From contig DADR01000028.1 in the NCBI GenBank assembly GCA_002495055.1, forward strand, positions 1 to 9,638: 9,638 nt of DNA. Direction: 5' to 3'. The notes beneath the pieces are model-generated. The model did no database searches, was not told the DNA's origin, and saw nothing but the letters and a program-made list of their open reading frames with translations. Within the stretch, counting starts at the first letter, position 1. Each line of letters begins with the position of its first letter. Source of the DNA: Methanoregula sp. UBA247. GTDB taxonomy: Archaea; Halobacteriota; Methanomicrobia; Methanomicrobiales; Methanospirillaceae. The position numbers were made by a program, and so were the translations under genes. This document shows positions 1 through 6,927 of the stretch, piece after piece.

Positions 1-41
1 CCCTATGAGTCTGGCGCCCTAACCAGCTAGGCCACCGCAGC
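1..41 (-). tRNA. tRNA-Met (anticodon CAU), 5' exon, partial
   Basis: Read on the minus strand, the sequence folds as the 5' half of a tRNA. The acceptor strand GCTGCGG is at 41-35. A D-arm with GCCT/GGGC pairing encloses the AGCTGGTTA loop. The anticodon strand CCAGA is at 14-10, followed by C-T-CAT-A, which gives anticodon CAU after U33. The expected 3' anticodon strand would be TCTGG, but after A37 the sequence reads GGG up to the window edge. This suggests an intron at the canonical archaeal 37/38 site, as known for elongator tRNA-Met in haloarchaea and related methanogens. The 3' half lies outside the window. CAU could also mark a tRNA-Ile with modified C34, but the D-loop and intron position favour elongator Met. 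Confidence 0.85.
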
Positions 42-64
42 ACAAAAGTGCATAATAAGGACGC

Positions 65-82
65 CGTAAAAACTATTAAAGG
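65..82 (-). promoter_or_regulatory. possible box A (TATA) of the tRNA gene
   Basis: On the minus strand, an AT-rich stretch (TTTAATAGTTTTTAC) lies about 25-40 nt upstream of the first base of the tRNA. That is the right distance for an archaeal TATA box. The T-run could equally help end transcription of pycA, whose stop codon is 99-101. The choice rests on spacing alone. Confidence 0.25.
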
Positions 83-98
83 TTCTGATTCGGCGTAT

Positions 99-1583
99 TT
101 ATTGAACATCAGTCCTTTTTTGTTGCAGGTAGTTGTTCACTGCAGCAGAAATTGCAGCAACTTTTTTGCCTTGTCCAAAAGATCCCGCGAGTGTCTGCAT
201 TCGTGTTTCCTCATCGCGTGTATATCGATCGAGTGTATTGAGGATATGTTCTTCCTCTAAAAAGTGCGTGTGTGTATTTCCTGAAATAAACTGCTGGTTG
301 TTCATAATCGCGTAGTGGAGTGGGAGAGTTGTTTTGATACCCAGAATGATGTATTCAGAAATTGCACGGCGCATCCTTGTTATCGTTTCGAGTCTTGTGC
401 TATCCCAGGCACAAAGTTTTGCTATCATTGAGTCATAATTGGGGGGAATCCGGTAACCCATATGGATACCACTGTCCACCCGTATACCAGGTCCGCCCGG
501 GGAACGGTACCGGACTATTTTTCCCGGGTCCGCTGAAAAGTTATTAATGGGATCTTCTGCATTAATCCTGCATTCAATTGCATGCCCGCGGATGGAGAGA
601 TCGATCTGTTCGAAAGGAAGTGACGCGCCTGCAGCAATTGCGATCTGCTGCCTTACAATGTCAACACCGGTGATAAACTCAGTTATGGTATGTTCGACCT
701 GGAGTCGTGTGTTCATTTCCATGAAATAATACTTGCCATCACTATACAGGAACTCAACAGTTCCTGCATTCGTGTAACCGGATACTTCGGCAACCTTCAG
801 TGCTGATGCCGACATACTGTCACGTAAGTCCGGTGTCATGACCGGTGAAGGAGCCTCTTCGATAAGTTTCTGGTGACGTCGCTGAATCGAACATTCACGG
901 TCATAGAGATGAACAACACTGCCGTGCTCATCCGCCAGTACCTGTAACTCGATATGCCGGGGCTTTACCAGATATTTCTCAATGAGGATTGTAGAGTCGC
1001 CGAATGCAGATTCTGCAATGCGCATGGCAGTAGAAATGGCATCCTGCAAACCCTGCTCATCATTAACAATCTGCATACCAATTCCCCCGCCACCGGCACT
1101 TGCCTTGATAATTACCGGATAACCAATAATATCGGCAACTTTTTTTGCCTCATCGAGATTTTTTACACCGCCATCAGTACCGGGAACGACCGGGACTCCT
1201 GCGTCTTTCATCATCTGTTTGCTGCCGATTTTCGATCCCATCGCCTTTATCGTCTTCCAACGGGGACCGACAAAGATTACATTCTCATCCTGGCAGATTT
1301 TTGCAAATCGGTAATTCTCCGCCAAAAACCCATAACCAGGATGTATTGCTTCCGCACCGCATTTTTTTGCAATATCGACAATTCTCTCGATATTGAGGTA
1401 GCTTTTTGAAGGATGGGCATCCCCGACAAGAAATGCCTCATCTGCATACTTGACATGAAGTGCATTATTGTCGGCAGATGAATAGATCGCTACGGTCTCA
1501 ATACCAAGTTCCCGGCACGCCCGCATCACGCGGATAGCTATCTCACCCCTGTTTGCTATCAGGAGTTTTTCAAAATATTTCAT
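99..1583 (-). CDS. pycA: pyruvate carboxylase subunit A (biotin carboxylase)
   Basis: This cytoplasmic subunit uses ATP and bicarbonate to carboxylate the biotin carried by PycB. It is the first half-reaction in making oxaloacetate from pyruvate. The 494-residue protein shows the standard biotin-carboxylase order. An N-terminal domain begins KLLIANRGEIAIRV. The ATP-grasp domain has a glycine-rich loop, KASAGGGGIGM (160-170), with Ile where bacterial enzymes often have Arg. RECSIQRRHQKLIEEAPSP (229-247) and EMNTRLQVEH (289-298) carry the catalytic Lys239 and Arg293 by homology with E. coli AccC. The length is normal. The ATG at 1583 overlaps the pycB stop as ATGA, is preceded by a GGTGGTG ribosome site and starts exactly at the conserved MKYFEKLLIANRG. 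The longer in-frame reading upstream runs inside pycB and is rejected. AccC of acetyl-CoA carboxylase is similar in sequence, but the pycB neighbour settles the identity. Confidence 0.96.
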   Translation of the reverse strand: MKYFEKLLIANRGEIAIRVMRACRELGIETVAIYSSADNNALHVKYADEAFLVGDAHPSKSYLNIERIVDIAKKCGAEAIHPGYGFLAENYRFAKICQDENVIFVGPRWKTIKAMGSKIGSKQMMKDAGVPVVPGTDGGVKNLDEAKKVADIIGYPVIIKASAGGGGIGMQIVNDEQGLQDAISTAMRIAESAFGDSTILIEKYLVKPRHIELQVLADEHGSVVHLYDRECSIQRRHQKLIEEAPSPVMTPDLRDSMSASALKVAEVSGYTNAGTVEFLYSDGKYYFMEMNTRLQVEHTITEFITGVDIVRQQIAIAAGASLPFEQIDLSIRGHAIECRINAEDPINNFSADPGKIVRYRSPGGPGIRVDSGIHMGYRIPPNYDSMIAKLCAWDSTRLETITRMRRAISEYIILGIKTTLPLHYAIMNNQQFISGNTHTHFLEEEHILNTLDRYTRDEETRMQTLAGSFGQGKKVAAISAAVNNYLQQKRTDVQ

Positions 1584-3319
1584 TGCACCACCAGCAGGAC
1601 ATCTCCATTCTGGACGATATCGCCGGTATCCACAAAGATCTCGATGACCTTGCCATCCATCGGGCAATGGATGGGATTCTCCATTTTCATGGCCTCAAGC
1701 ACGAGAAGAGTTTCACCTTTCTTTACTGCAGCACCCCGGCTCACCAGTACCTGAAGCACCATACCCTGCATATTGCTTTTTATACCGCCGGCAAATTCAC
1801 CCCGGGGTATCTTCTGAGGTGCTACACTTGTTACCTCAACCTTACTTCCTCCCACTGAAATAATACGGACAGAGAAGACTTCTCCGTCCACTTCTACTTC
1901 CATCTGGCTGGGCGTATCGGCTAAAGGTTTTGTCACCGTTTGTTTTTTAGGTATTTCTTCTAACAGCCGTTCTCCTTTGAGGAATGACGGTGCAATCGCA
2001 GGATAGAGGATATAGGTCAGGACGTCTTCTTCCTTTTTGACAAGCCCGGCTTTCTTGGCTTCCTCTTTCATCTTTTCATATGCTGGTTCGAGCAAATCAG
2101 CGGGTCGTACGGTTATGACCGGATCATCCCCGATGATCATCTTTCGGATCTCGTCACTAACCGGCGCAGGTGACTTGCCGTATAATCCATGAACATAATC
2201 TTTGACTTCCTTTGTGACATTCCGGTAGCGCTGGCCGTTTACCAGTACGTTGAGCACGGCCTGGGTTCCTACAATCTGGCTTGTCGGTGTAACAAGGGGA
2301 GGATACCCAAGATCCTTTCGTACACGGGGGATTTCTGCCAGCACATCGTCCCACCGGTTAAGGGCATCCTGCTCCTGGAGCTGGGAAACGGTATTGGAGA
2401 TCATGCCGCCCGGCAACTGGTAGATGAGCACATCGCTGTCCACTCGTTCAGAGATCGGGTTGAGAAGGCCGGCATACTTATCCCTGATTTGTACGCAGAT
2501 ATTGCGGACTGCCCGGAGCTTCAGGAGGTCGATGCCAGAATCGCGAGGGGTACCTTTAAGCGCCGCAATGATACTTTCTGTCGGTGGCTGGGAAGTACCC
2601 ATTGAGAACGGTGACATCGCCGTATCAAGGATGTCAACACCTGCTTCGATTGAGGTCTGGTAACTCATCGGTGCGACTCCACTTGTGGAGTGGCTGTGCA
2701 GGCACACTTTCGTTTCCACTGCATCCTTGATACCAATTATTAGTTCCCGGGTTGCCTCGGGCATGATCAGTCCTGCCATATCTTTGATACAGATCGAATC
2801 ACAATCAAGGGAGTAGAGATCTTTTGCCATTTCTATGAATTTTTTCGTGGAGTGAACCGGGCTGGTCGTATATGAAATTGCCCCCTGCAGGTGAGCTCCC
2901 ACGTTCTTTACCTGGTCCATTGACCGTTTCATGTTCCTGATATCGTTCAATGCATCAAATACCCGGAAGATATCCACCCCGTTTTTATGCGCTGCTGTAA
3001 CAAATTTATCGACCACATCGTCCGGGTAGTGACGGTAACCCACGAGGTTTTGCCCGCGCAAGAGCATCTGGATAGGTGTGTGTTTCAGTTCAGTCTTCAA
3101 GTCCCGGAGACGGTCCCAGGGATCGTCATTTAAAAAACGTATGCAACTATCGAAGGTGGCGCCACCCCATGCTTCAACAGAAAAAAAACCACATTTGTCG
3201 ATCTCCCGCGCAAGAGGAAGCATATCCTCTGTCCGGAGCCGGGTAGCAATGAGTGACTGGTGGGCGTCCCGAAGCGTGGTATCAGTGATATAGAGTTTTT
3301 TTTGAGAAGCAGTGCGCAT
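1580..3319 (-). CDS. pycB: pyruvate carboxylase subunit B (carboxyltransferase plus biotin carrier)
   Basis: PycB carries biotin and transfers the carboxyl group from it to pyruvate, giving oxaloacetate. The 579 residues fall into three parts. First is a TIM-barrel carboxyltransferase domain starting at ITDTTLRDAHQS (11-22). Second is a conserved PYC_OADA-type region (about 290-460). Last is a C-terminal biotinyl domain (about 505-579) with EAMKMEN and the biotin-accepting Lys545. Expected metal and active-site residues are present: Asp13, Lys179 in CIKDMAGL (the carbamylated lysine of pyruvate carboxylases) and His208/His210 in LHSHSTSG. An oxaloacetate decarboxylase alpha subunit has the same layout. 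The adjoining pycA, and the absence of membrane beta/gamma subunits, favour the carboxylase. The ATG at 3319 has GAGG 6 nt upstream. The gap to the ecfT stop is 47 bp, so the pair may have its own promoter or be read through from the importer genes. Confidence 0.96.
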   Translation of the reverse strand: MRTASQKKLYITDTTLRDAHQSLIATRLRTEDMLPLAREIDKCGFFSVEAWGGATFDSCIRFLNDDPWDRLRDLKTELKHTPIQMLLRGQNLVGYRHYPDDVVDKFVTAAHKNGVDIFRVFDALNDIRNMKRSMDQVKNVGAHLQGAISYTTSPVHSTKKFIEMAKDLYSLDCDSICIKDMAGLIMPEATRELIIGIKDAVETKVCLHSHSTSGVAPMSYQTSIEAGVDILDTAMSPFSMGTSQPPTESIIAALKGTPRDSGIDLLKLRAVRNICVQIRDKYAGLLNPISERVDSDVLIYQLPGGMISNTVSQLQEQDALNRWDDVLAEIPRVRKDLGYPPLVTPTSQIVGTQAVLNVLVNGQRYRNVTKEVKDYVHGLYGKSPAPVSDEIRKMIIGDDPVITVRPADLLEPAYEKMKEEAKKAGLVKKEEDVLTYILYPAIAPSFLKGERLLEEIPKKQTVTKPLADTPSQMEVEVDGEVFSVRIISVGGSKVEVTSVAPQKIPRGEFAGGIKSNMQGMVLQVLVSRGAAVKKGETLLVLEAMKMENPIHCPMDGKVIEIFVDTGDIVQNGDVLLVVQ

Positions 3320-3366
3320 GAAGATCCTCAGGGCTTCCGTAGGATCACATTAAGCCTCTCAAACCT

Positions 3367-4020
3367 TCATCGGTAAAGTATAAAAAATTCACTAACTGGA
3401 ACCAGAGCGAAAATAAAAATGCAGAAGGCAAATATTCCTGCAACAAGGTCCATCGGTCGTATAGGAAATTTTGGGCATAGGGTGCCTCCATAATTGTACC
3501 CCCGGATTGCAAGCAGTTCTGCAGTATCCTCTGCCCTGATAAGTGCACCATGGACAAGTACAAGACCAGCAGGGACGAGGCTGCGAACATCCCATTGTTT
3601 ACCTTTGATCTTATCAGCCATACGAATCCGGTCAAGATCGGCTGTGACTGATACTAATGATTGCATCCCCATTTCAGCGACCATTCCGAGCTCGAATCCT
3701 GCCTTGTTACCGAACAACCAGACACCAATACTAAGGAATTCACCTGACTTCTGCTCGCTGAATATCCATATACCAATGAGCACGATCACGATCATCCTGG
3801 AAAAATACGAAAGGCCATGCCCGCCAAATAGTTCAAGGACAATGCTGAAAAATACAATCATAAGGATTAATGAAAAAACGAACCGGATCCTTTTTACAAT
3901 CTGCAGCCGGGGAGTGAACACCAGTAACCAGAGGAATGCAGCAGTAGCTGCCTGAATGCTTATAAACGCAGCAATTGACAGGAATGCAGCGGCGGCAATT
4001 CTTATCCTTGGATCCTGCAT
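3367..4020 (-). CDS. ecfT: ECF transporter transmembrane component EcfT (BioN-type)
   Basis: EcfT is the membrane scaffold that couples the two ATPases to the substrate-binding protein, here presumably BioY, for biotin uptake. The 217-residue protein has hydrophobic segments at about 8-36, 47-64, 74-88, 95-103 and 190-214. Between them lies a cytoplasmic coupling region rich in charge (about 125-180). EcfT proteins carry two short Arg motifs there. The second is recognisable as LLAIRGY (169-175). The first appears changed to ADKIKG (135-140), with Lys in place of Arg. The ATG at 4020 follows AGGAGG with a 4-nt gap and overlaps the preceding ATPase gene by 19 bp, so translation is probably coupled. 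A CbiQ (cobalt) assignment is possible from sequence alone, but the neighbours bioY and birA argue for biotin. Confidence 0.85.
   Translation of the reverse strand: MQDPRIRIAAAAFLSIAAFISIQAATAAFLWLLVFTPRLQIVKRIRFVFSLILMIVFFSIVLELFGGHGLSYFSRMIVIVLIGIWIFSEQKSGEFLSIGVWLFGNKAGFELGMVAEMGMQSLVSVTADLDRIRMADKIKGKQWDVRSLVPAGLVLVHGALIRAEDTAELLAIRGYNYGGTLCPKFPIRPMDLVAGIFAFCIFIFALVPVSEFFILYR
3376..3390 (-). promoter_or_regulatory. possible promoter of pycBA inside the end of ecfT
   Basis: The minus strand reads TTTTTTATACTTTA within the last codons of ecfT. A TATA box centred near 3383 would start transcription near 3357. That would leave a leader of about 38 nt containing the GAGG ribosome site of pycB. 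It would let carboxylase be made even when the importer genes are repressed. Support is motif and spacing only. Confidence 0.35.
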
Positions 4021-4703
4021 GCCGCCTCCTGAAGGTCATCCAATGAAATGTTATCGGGTCTGCACCCAAGAGCAGTGAGTTTCTTAATTACGGATGGGAT
4101 ATGATGCCAGTGCTGGAATGCATCAGGAGGTTTACCACAATCAACCAGTGTACCATCAACAATTTCCCATATTCTGGTGACCCGGGGCAGGATATCCTGT
4201 TCATGGGTGAAAATAATAGTAATACCCTGCGACTTTTGACCGATAAGATTACACAGTCTTGTTTTTTCTTCGCAGTCAAGCGATCCGAATGGCTCATCAA
4301 GCAACAGAAGATCATAGTCTTTTGCAAGCACGCATGCAAGGTGGAGGCGGCTAAGTTCACCCCTGCTCAGTAAAAGGGGTGATACCTCCTTTTTTCCGCT
4401 CAGCCCGATAGCATTAAGGATTTCATCGGGAACAACTCCCCAGGATGCACATTCCTCAGCAAGAGAAAGGCCGGTGACGTGGAGTTCCGGGAACTGGAGC
4501 GAGAGCATGCTTGTGGTAATCTCTTTGTTCTCAAGGTCTCCGCCAGAATAGGGAAGAAGTCCTGCCATCATTTGTGCCAGTGTCGACTTCCCGCTTCCCA
4601 CCTCTCCGCTCACAAGGTGTATGCCTTCATTGAATGTACCGGAAGCTGTAAGTGACCAGTCGTCACGAGCTGCATAGAGCTGATTTAATATGATTTTAAC
4701 CAT
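4002..4703 (-). CDS. ECF transporter ATPase (second, EcfA')
   Basis: This is one of two ABC ATPases that power the ECF importer from the cytoplasmic side. The 233-residue protein has Walker A GEVGSGKST (33-41), Q-loop SLQFPE with Gln70, signature LSRGE (112-116), Walker B DLLLLDEP (131-138) with catalytic Glu137, and switch His167 in FTHEQD. The signature has Arg in place of the first Gly of LSGGE. The C-terminal tail beyond about residue 190 is the extension typical of ECF ATPases. The start is taken at the ATG at 4703. A perfect GGAGGTG lies just upstream, and the preceding ATPase ends TGATG, sharing one base. An in-frame ATG at 4715 lies upstream of that ribosome site and is less likely. 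Substrate cannot be read from the ATPase itself. Confidence 0.88.
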   Translation of the reverse strand: MVKIILNQLYAARDDWSLTASGTFNEGIHLVSGEVGSGKSTLAQMMAGLLPYSGGDLENKEITTSMLSLQFPELHVTGLSLAEECASWGVVPDEILNAIGLSGKKEVSPLLLSRGELSRLHLACVLAKDYDLLLLDEPFGSLDCEEKTRLCNLIGQKSQGITIIFTHEQDILPRVTRIWEIVDGTLVDCGKPPDAFQHWHHIPSVIKKLTALGCRPDNISLDDLQEAACRIQG

Positions 4704-5368
4704 CAGCACCTCCATAACACGGGATAATAGGCTGTGCCTTTTAGGAGAGGAAAGACAAAATCCGGCGTGCCATCTAGGGTAATACGCCCGGAATTAAAAA
4801 AGAGAACATAATCACTGTGAACAGCTGTATCCATATGTTGAGTGCATCGGATTACATAATCGGCTCCAGAAGTTCTGATTCCCCGTTCTATCTTTGTTAG
4901 AGAGTTTGCGTCAAGATGTGAATCGTACTCGTCCAGTACCAGCACCTTTGGGTGATGAACCAGTGCTGCAGCAAGGGAAACGAGCACTTTTTCACCCCCG
5001 GACAACTCACGTACCGCTCGTTTGAGGAGATGAGTAATGCCAATATCTTCTGAACATGCATGGACTTTTAAATCGATCTCATCGCAGGAAATGCGACGGA
5101 AACGGAGTGGTGATGCAATCTCATCAAACACGTTAACAAAAAGGATATTGCGGTCAGGAAACTCGTTCACCCATCCAATCTCGGTTTCCCGTGGTGGTGT
5201 ATCATCGATCAAGAGAGTCCCGGAGTCTGGAACAGCAATTCCGGCGCAGAGCTTGAGAAAGGTAGTTTTCCCGCCGCCGTTTGCACCAATGATTGTAGTG
5301 ATGCCGGGTTTGATAGTGAGTGCGTCAATCGCCAGATTATGGTAACGCAGGAATTCAATAGAAATCAT
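4703..5368 (-). CDS. ECF transporter ATPase (first, EcfA)
   Basis: This is the partner ATPase of the ECF importer, 221 residues. Walker A is IGANGGGKTT (27-36). The Q-loop region reads WVNEFPD, putting Glu69 where most members have Gln (FQNPD). The signature LSGGE (122-126) is canonical. Walker B is KVLVLDEYDSHLD with Glu147 and an altered D-loop region. The switch His178 lies in CTQHMD. The ATG at 5368 begins the first beta strand (MISIEF) and lies 10 bp after the bioY stop, with no clear ribosome site. A TTG at 5398 would overlap bioY by 20 bp and add ten residues unlike the family start. The protein likely forms a heterodimer with the next gene's product. Confidence 0.87.
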   Translation of the reverse strand: MISIEFLRYHNLAIDALTIKPGITTIIGANGGGKTTFLKLCAGIAVPDSGTLLIDDTPPRETEIGWVNEFPDRNILFVNVFDEIASPLRFRRISCDEIDLKVHACSEDIGITHLLKRAVRELSGGEKVLVSLAAALVHHPKVLVLDEYDSHLDANSLTKIERGIRTSGADYVIRCTQHMDTAVHSDYVLFFNSGRITLDGTPDFVFPLLKGTAYYPVLWRC

Positions 5369-5378
5369 GGGGGTGTCT

Positions 5379-5888
5379 TCATGGGAGTCTTTTCGCAATC
5401 ATGTAAGCAGCATACACTTTAATCACATCACCAGGGATGAACGGAAGTACTCCACTTATTACCGCAGGAATGAGTTGTGTAGTAAGGGAATACATCAGCC
5501 ATGCAACGCCACAGAGATAGATAATACCGGTTCCAGCTAAAAGACCGGTAAACCGGATGGTCACAGACTCGTATTCATACGCAAATCCGATCACAAGTGA
5601 AGCGAAGATAAACCCTATCAGGAAACCCCCGGTTGGACCAAGGAGGATTCCTAAACCAGCAACACCTGTATGAAACACCGGAAGGCCCAGTGCGCCAAGC
5701 ACCACATACAGCGATACCGGAATTACAGCGTCTCGTTTCATCACCGCGCCGGCAAGTAATACAAAGAGAGTTTGCAGTGTTAACGGGACCGGGAAGAAGG
5801 GAATTGACACCCATGCCCCAAGACTGATAAGACCGATAAATGTGGCAGAGTATGCGATAATTTTGGATTTTTGCAGGTCCCCAAACAT
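5379..5888 (-). CDS. bioY: BioY, biotin-binding S component of the ECF importer
   Basis: BioY is the membrane protein that captures biotin and, with EcfA/EcfA'/EcfT, brings it into the cell. The 169-residue sequence has the family hallmarks: PFFPVPLTLQTLFVLLAG (30-47), GALGLPVF (65-72), GPTGGFLIGF (84-93) and the C-terminal PGDVIK (152-157). About six hydrophobic segments are visible, as expected. The ATG at 5888 is preferred. The TTG at 5894 lies within the operator and adds only two residues. There is no ribosome site upstream and the predicted transcription start is only a few bases away, so the message may be leaderless. The first gene of the importer set, it lies 49 bp after birA with a BirA-like operator across its start. 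Many methanogens take up biotin instead of making it, which fits. Confidence 0.95.
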   Translation of the reverse strand: MFGDLQKSKIIAYSATFIGLISLGAWVSIPFFPVPLTLQTLFVLLAGAVMKRDAVIPVSLYVVLGALGLPVFHTGVAGLGILLGPTGGFLIGFIFASLVIGFAYEYESVTIRFTGLLAGTGIIYLCGVAWLMYSLTTQLIPAVISGVLPFIPGDVIKVYAAYMIAKRLP

Positions 5889-5920
5889 CGTCAACCATAA
5901 AAAATTGAATGGTTGACGAT
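5887..5920. promoter_or_regulatory. BirA-type operator of bioY
   Basis: Two perfect 12-bp arms, ATCGTCAACCAT (5887-5898) and ATGGTTGACGAT (5909-5920), face each other across a 10-nt AT-rich spacer. Counting only the core halves gives TCGTCAACC, 14 nt, GGTTGACGA. The known BirA box is TTGTAAACC, 14-16 nt, GGTTTACAA, so each half agrees at 7 of 9 positions and the spacing matches. The site lies between birA and bioY and runs from the predicted box A to the bioY start codon. Bound BirA would block polymerase. I see no second copy in the window. Confidence 0.8.
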
Positions 5921-5930
5921 AAAAAAGTAC
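5918..5930 (-). promoter_or_regulatory. predicted box A (TATA) of bioY
   Basis: The minus strand reads GTACTTTTTTATC just upstream of the inverted repeat. A TATA box centred near 5922 predicts a transcription start near 5896, about 8 nt before the bioY ATG. This gives a very short or absent leader, in line with the missing ribosome site. The operator touches the box and covers the start point. Confidence 0.4.
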
Positions 5931-5937
5931 CTCTTAT

Positions 5938-6927
5938 TTACTGGTGATAACAGTCGCCAGCGATAACACGCTCGAGCTTACCGTTGTCCTTTTTTATGAT
6001 GAGTGCTCCGAACTCATCGATATCGATTGCTTCCCCTTCGAAACTGTTCTTAAGGGTCCTGATCAGCACACGGTTTTCAAGAGTACAGGAAAGACTCTTC
6101 CATTCCCTGATGATTGTTTCGTATTCGCCGCTCTCAATGAGGAGATAGCGGCTCTCAAACTCCTTGAGGAGGCGTGCGAGAAAGGATGCACGGTCTACTT
6201 CATGCCCGACTTCTGCGATGATTGAAGTGACGTCTTTTTGTAACGTTGGAGAGAACTGGTTTATCGGGACATTCACATCAATGCCTATGCTTAACAGGCA
6301 ATAGTGAACCGAGTCTGCTTCTGCTGCAAGCTCAAGAAGGAGTCCTGCAACTTTCTTGTTGCCGATAAAAATATCGTTTGGCCATTTGATCAGGGCACCG
6401 AGATCGAATTCCTTGCGGATTGCCCGGGCAACGGCAATTGATCCTGCCATGGTAATCATGAAAATATGATCAACAGGTACATGGGGTTTGAGAACGACCG
6501 TGATCCAGATCCCACCACTGGGTGAGACCCAGGCTCTTCCCATTCTTCCGATGCCCCCGGTCTGTGCCTCGGCTACGATTACCATCCCATGCATCTTCTC
6601 GACATCGCCTTCCGAGCACATCTGCTTACCAATCCAGATCGTTGAGGGGGTATTTTCGAGATACCGGATCTTTTTACCGATGAACTGTGTCTTCAGCTTT
6701 TTATGTATCTCGTAGGGGAGGAGCTTACTGCTCGTACGCGTAAGTTTATAGCCCTCCTTTTGCGATGAAGAGATGTCATAACCCATCACCCTCAGCTCCT
6801 GAATATGCTTCCAGACCGCAGAGCGGGTGATTCCCAGTTCGTTGCTGATCGTTTCTCCTGATATCGGGTTTTTGGCGTCTTCTAAAATTTCAAGCACTTT
6901 AAATGCAGAATCCGGCAATACATTCAC
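5938..6927 (-). CDS. birA: biotin--[acetyl-CoA-carboxylase] ligase / biotin operon repressor BirA
   Basis: BirA activates biotin with ATP and attaches it to the acceptor lysine, here most likely Lys545 of PycB. With a DNA-binding domain it also acts as a biotin-sensing repressor. The 329-residue protein has an N-terminal winged helix-turn-helix (about 6-62), with NELGITRSAVWKHIQELRVMGY as helix-turn-helix and EGYKL as wing. The ligase domain has the biotin loop TGGIGRMGRAW (123-133), with Ile126 where E. coli has Arg116 and Arg128 kept at the E. coli Arg118 position. KWPNDIFIGNKKVAGLLLEL (181-200) holds the catalytic Lys181. A C-terminal SH3-like domain (about 280-329) completes the bifunctional form. 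The start is a GTG at 6927 that overlaps the DUF2111 stop as GTGA. There is no ATG in this frame near the start. The HTH domain and the operator next door together support a regulatory role. Confidence 0.95.
   Translation of the reverse strand: MNVLPDSAFKVLEILEDAKNPISGETISNELGITRSAVWKHIQELRVMGYDISSSQKEGYKLTRTSSKLLPYEIHKKLKTQFIGKKIRYLENTPSTIWIGKQMCSEGDVEKMHGMVIVAEAQTGGIGRMGRAWVSPSGGIWITVVLKPHVPVDHIFMITMAGSIAVARAIRKEFDLGALIKWPNDIFIGNKKVAGLLLELAAEADSVHYCLLSIGIDVNVPINQFSPTLQKDVTSIIAEVGHEVDRASFLARLLKEFESRYLLIESGEYETIIREWKSLSCTLENRVLIRTLKNSFEGEAIDIDEFGALIIKKDNGKLERVIAGDCYHQ

Noticed and set aside
61..96. Inverted repeat ACGCCG/CGGCGT flanking the pycA stop region, as a possible terminator hairpin
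   Set aside because: Arms of 6 bp with a 24-nt loop and no T-run after the stem. Archaeal termination generally uses T-runs and not hairpins.
954..1409. 151-codon plus-strand frame opposite pycA
   Set aside because: Antisense to the ATP-grasp domain of pycA, no ribosome site and no family resemblance.
1584..1667. In-frame extension of pycA by 28 codons upstream of 1583
   Set aside because: It lies wholly inside the biotinyl domain of pycB in another frame. The family start MKYFEKLLIANRG and an ATGA overlap both support 1583.
2189..2605. 138-codon plus-strand frame opposite pycB
   Set aside because: Antisense to the conserved carboxyltransferase region; coding signal belongs to pycB.
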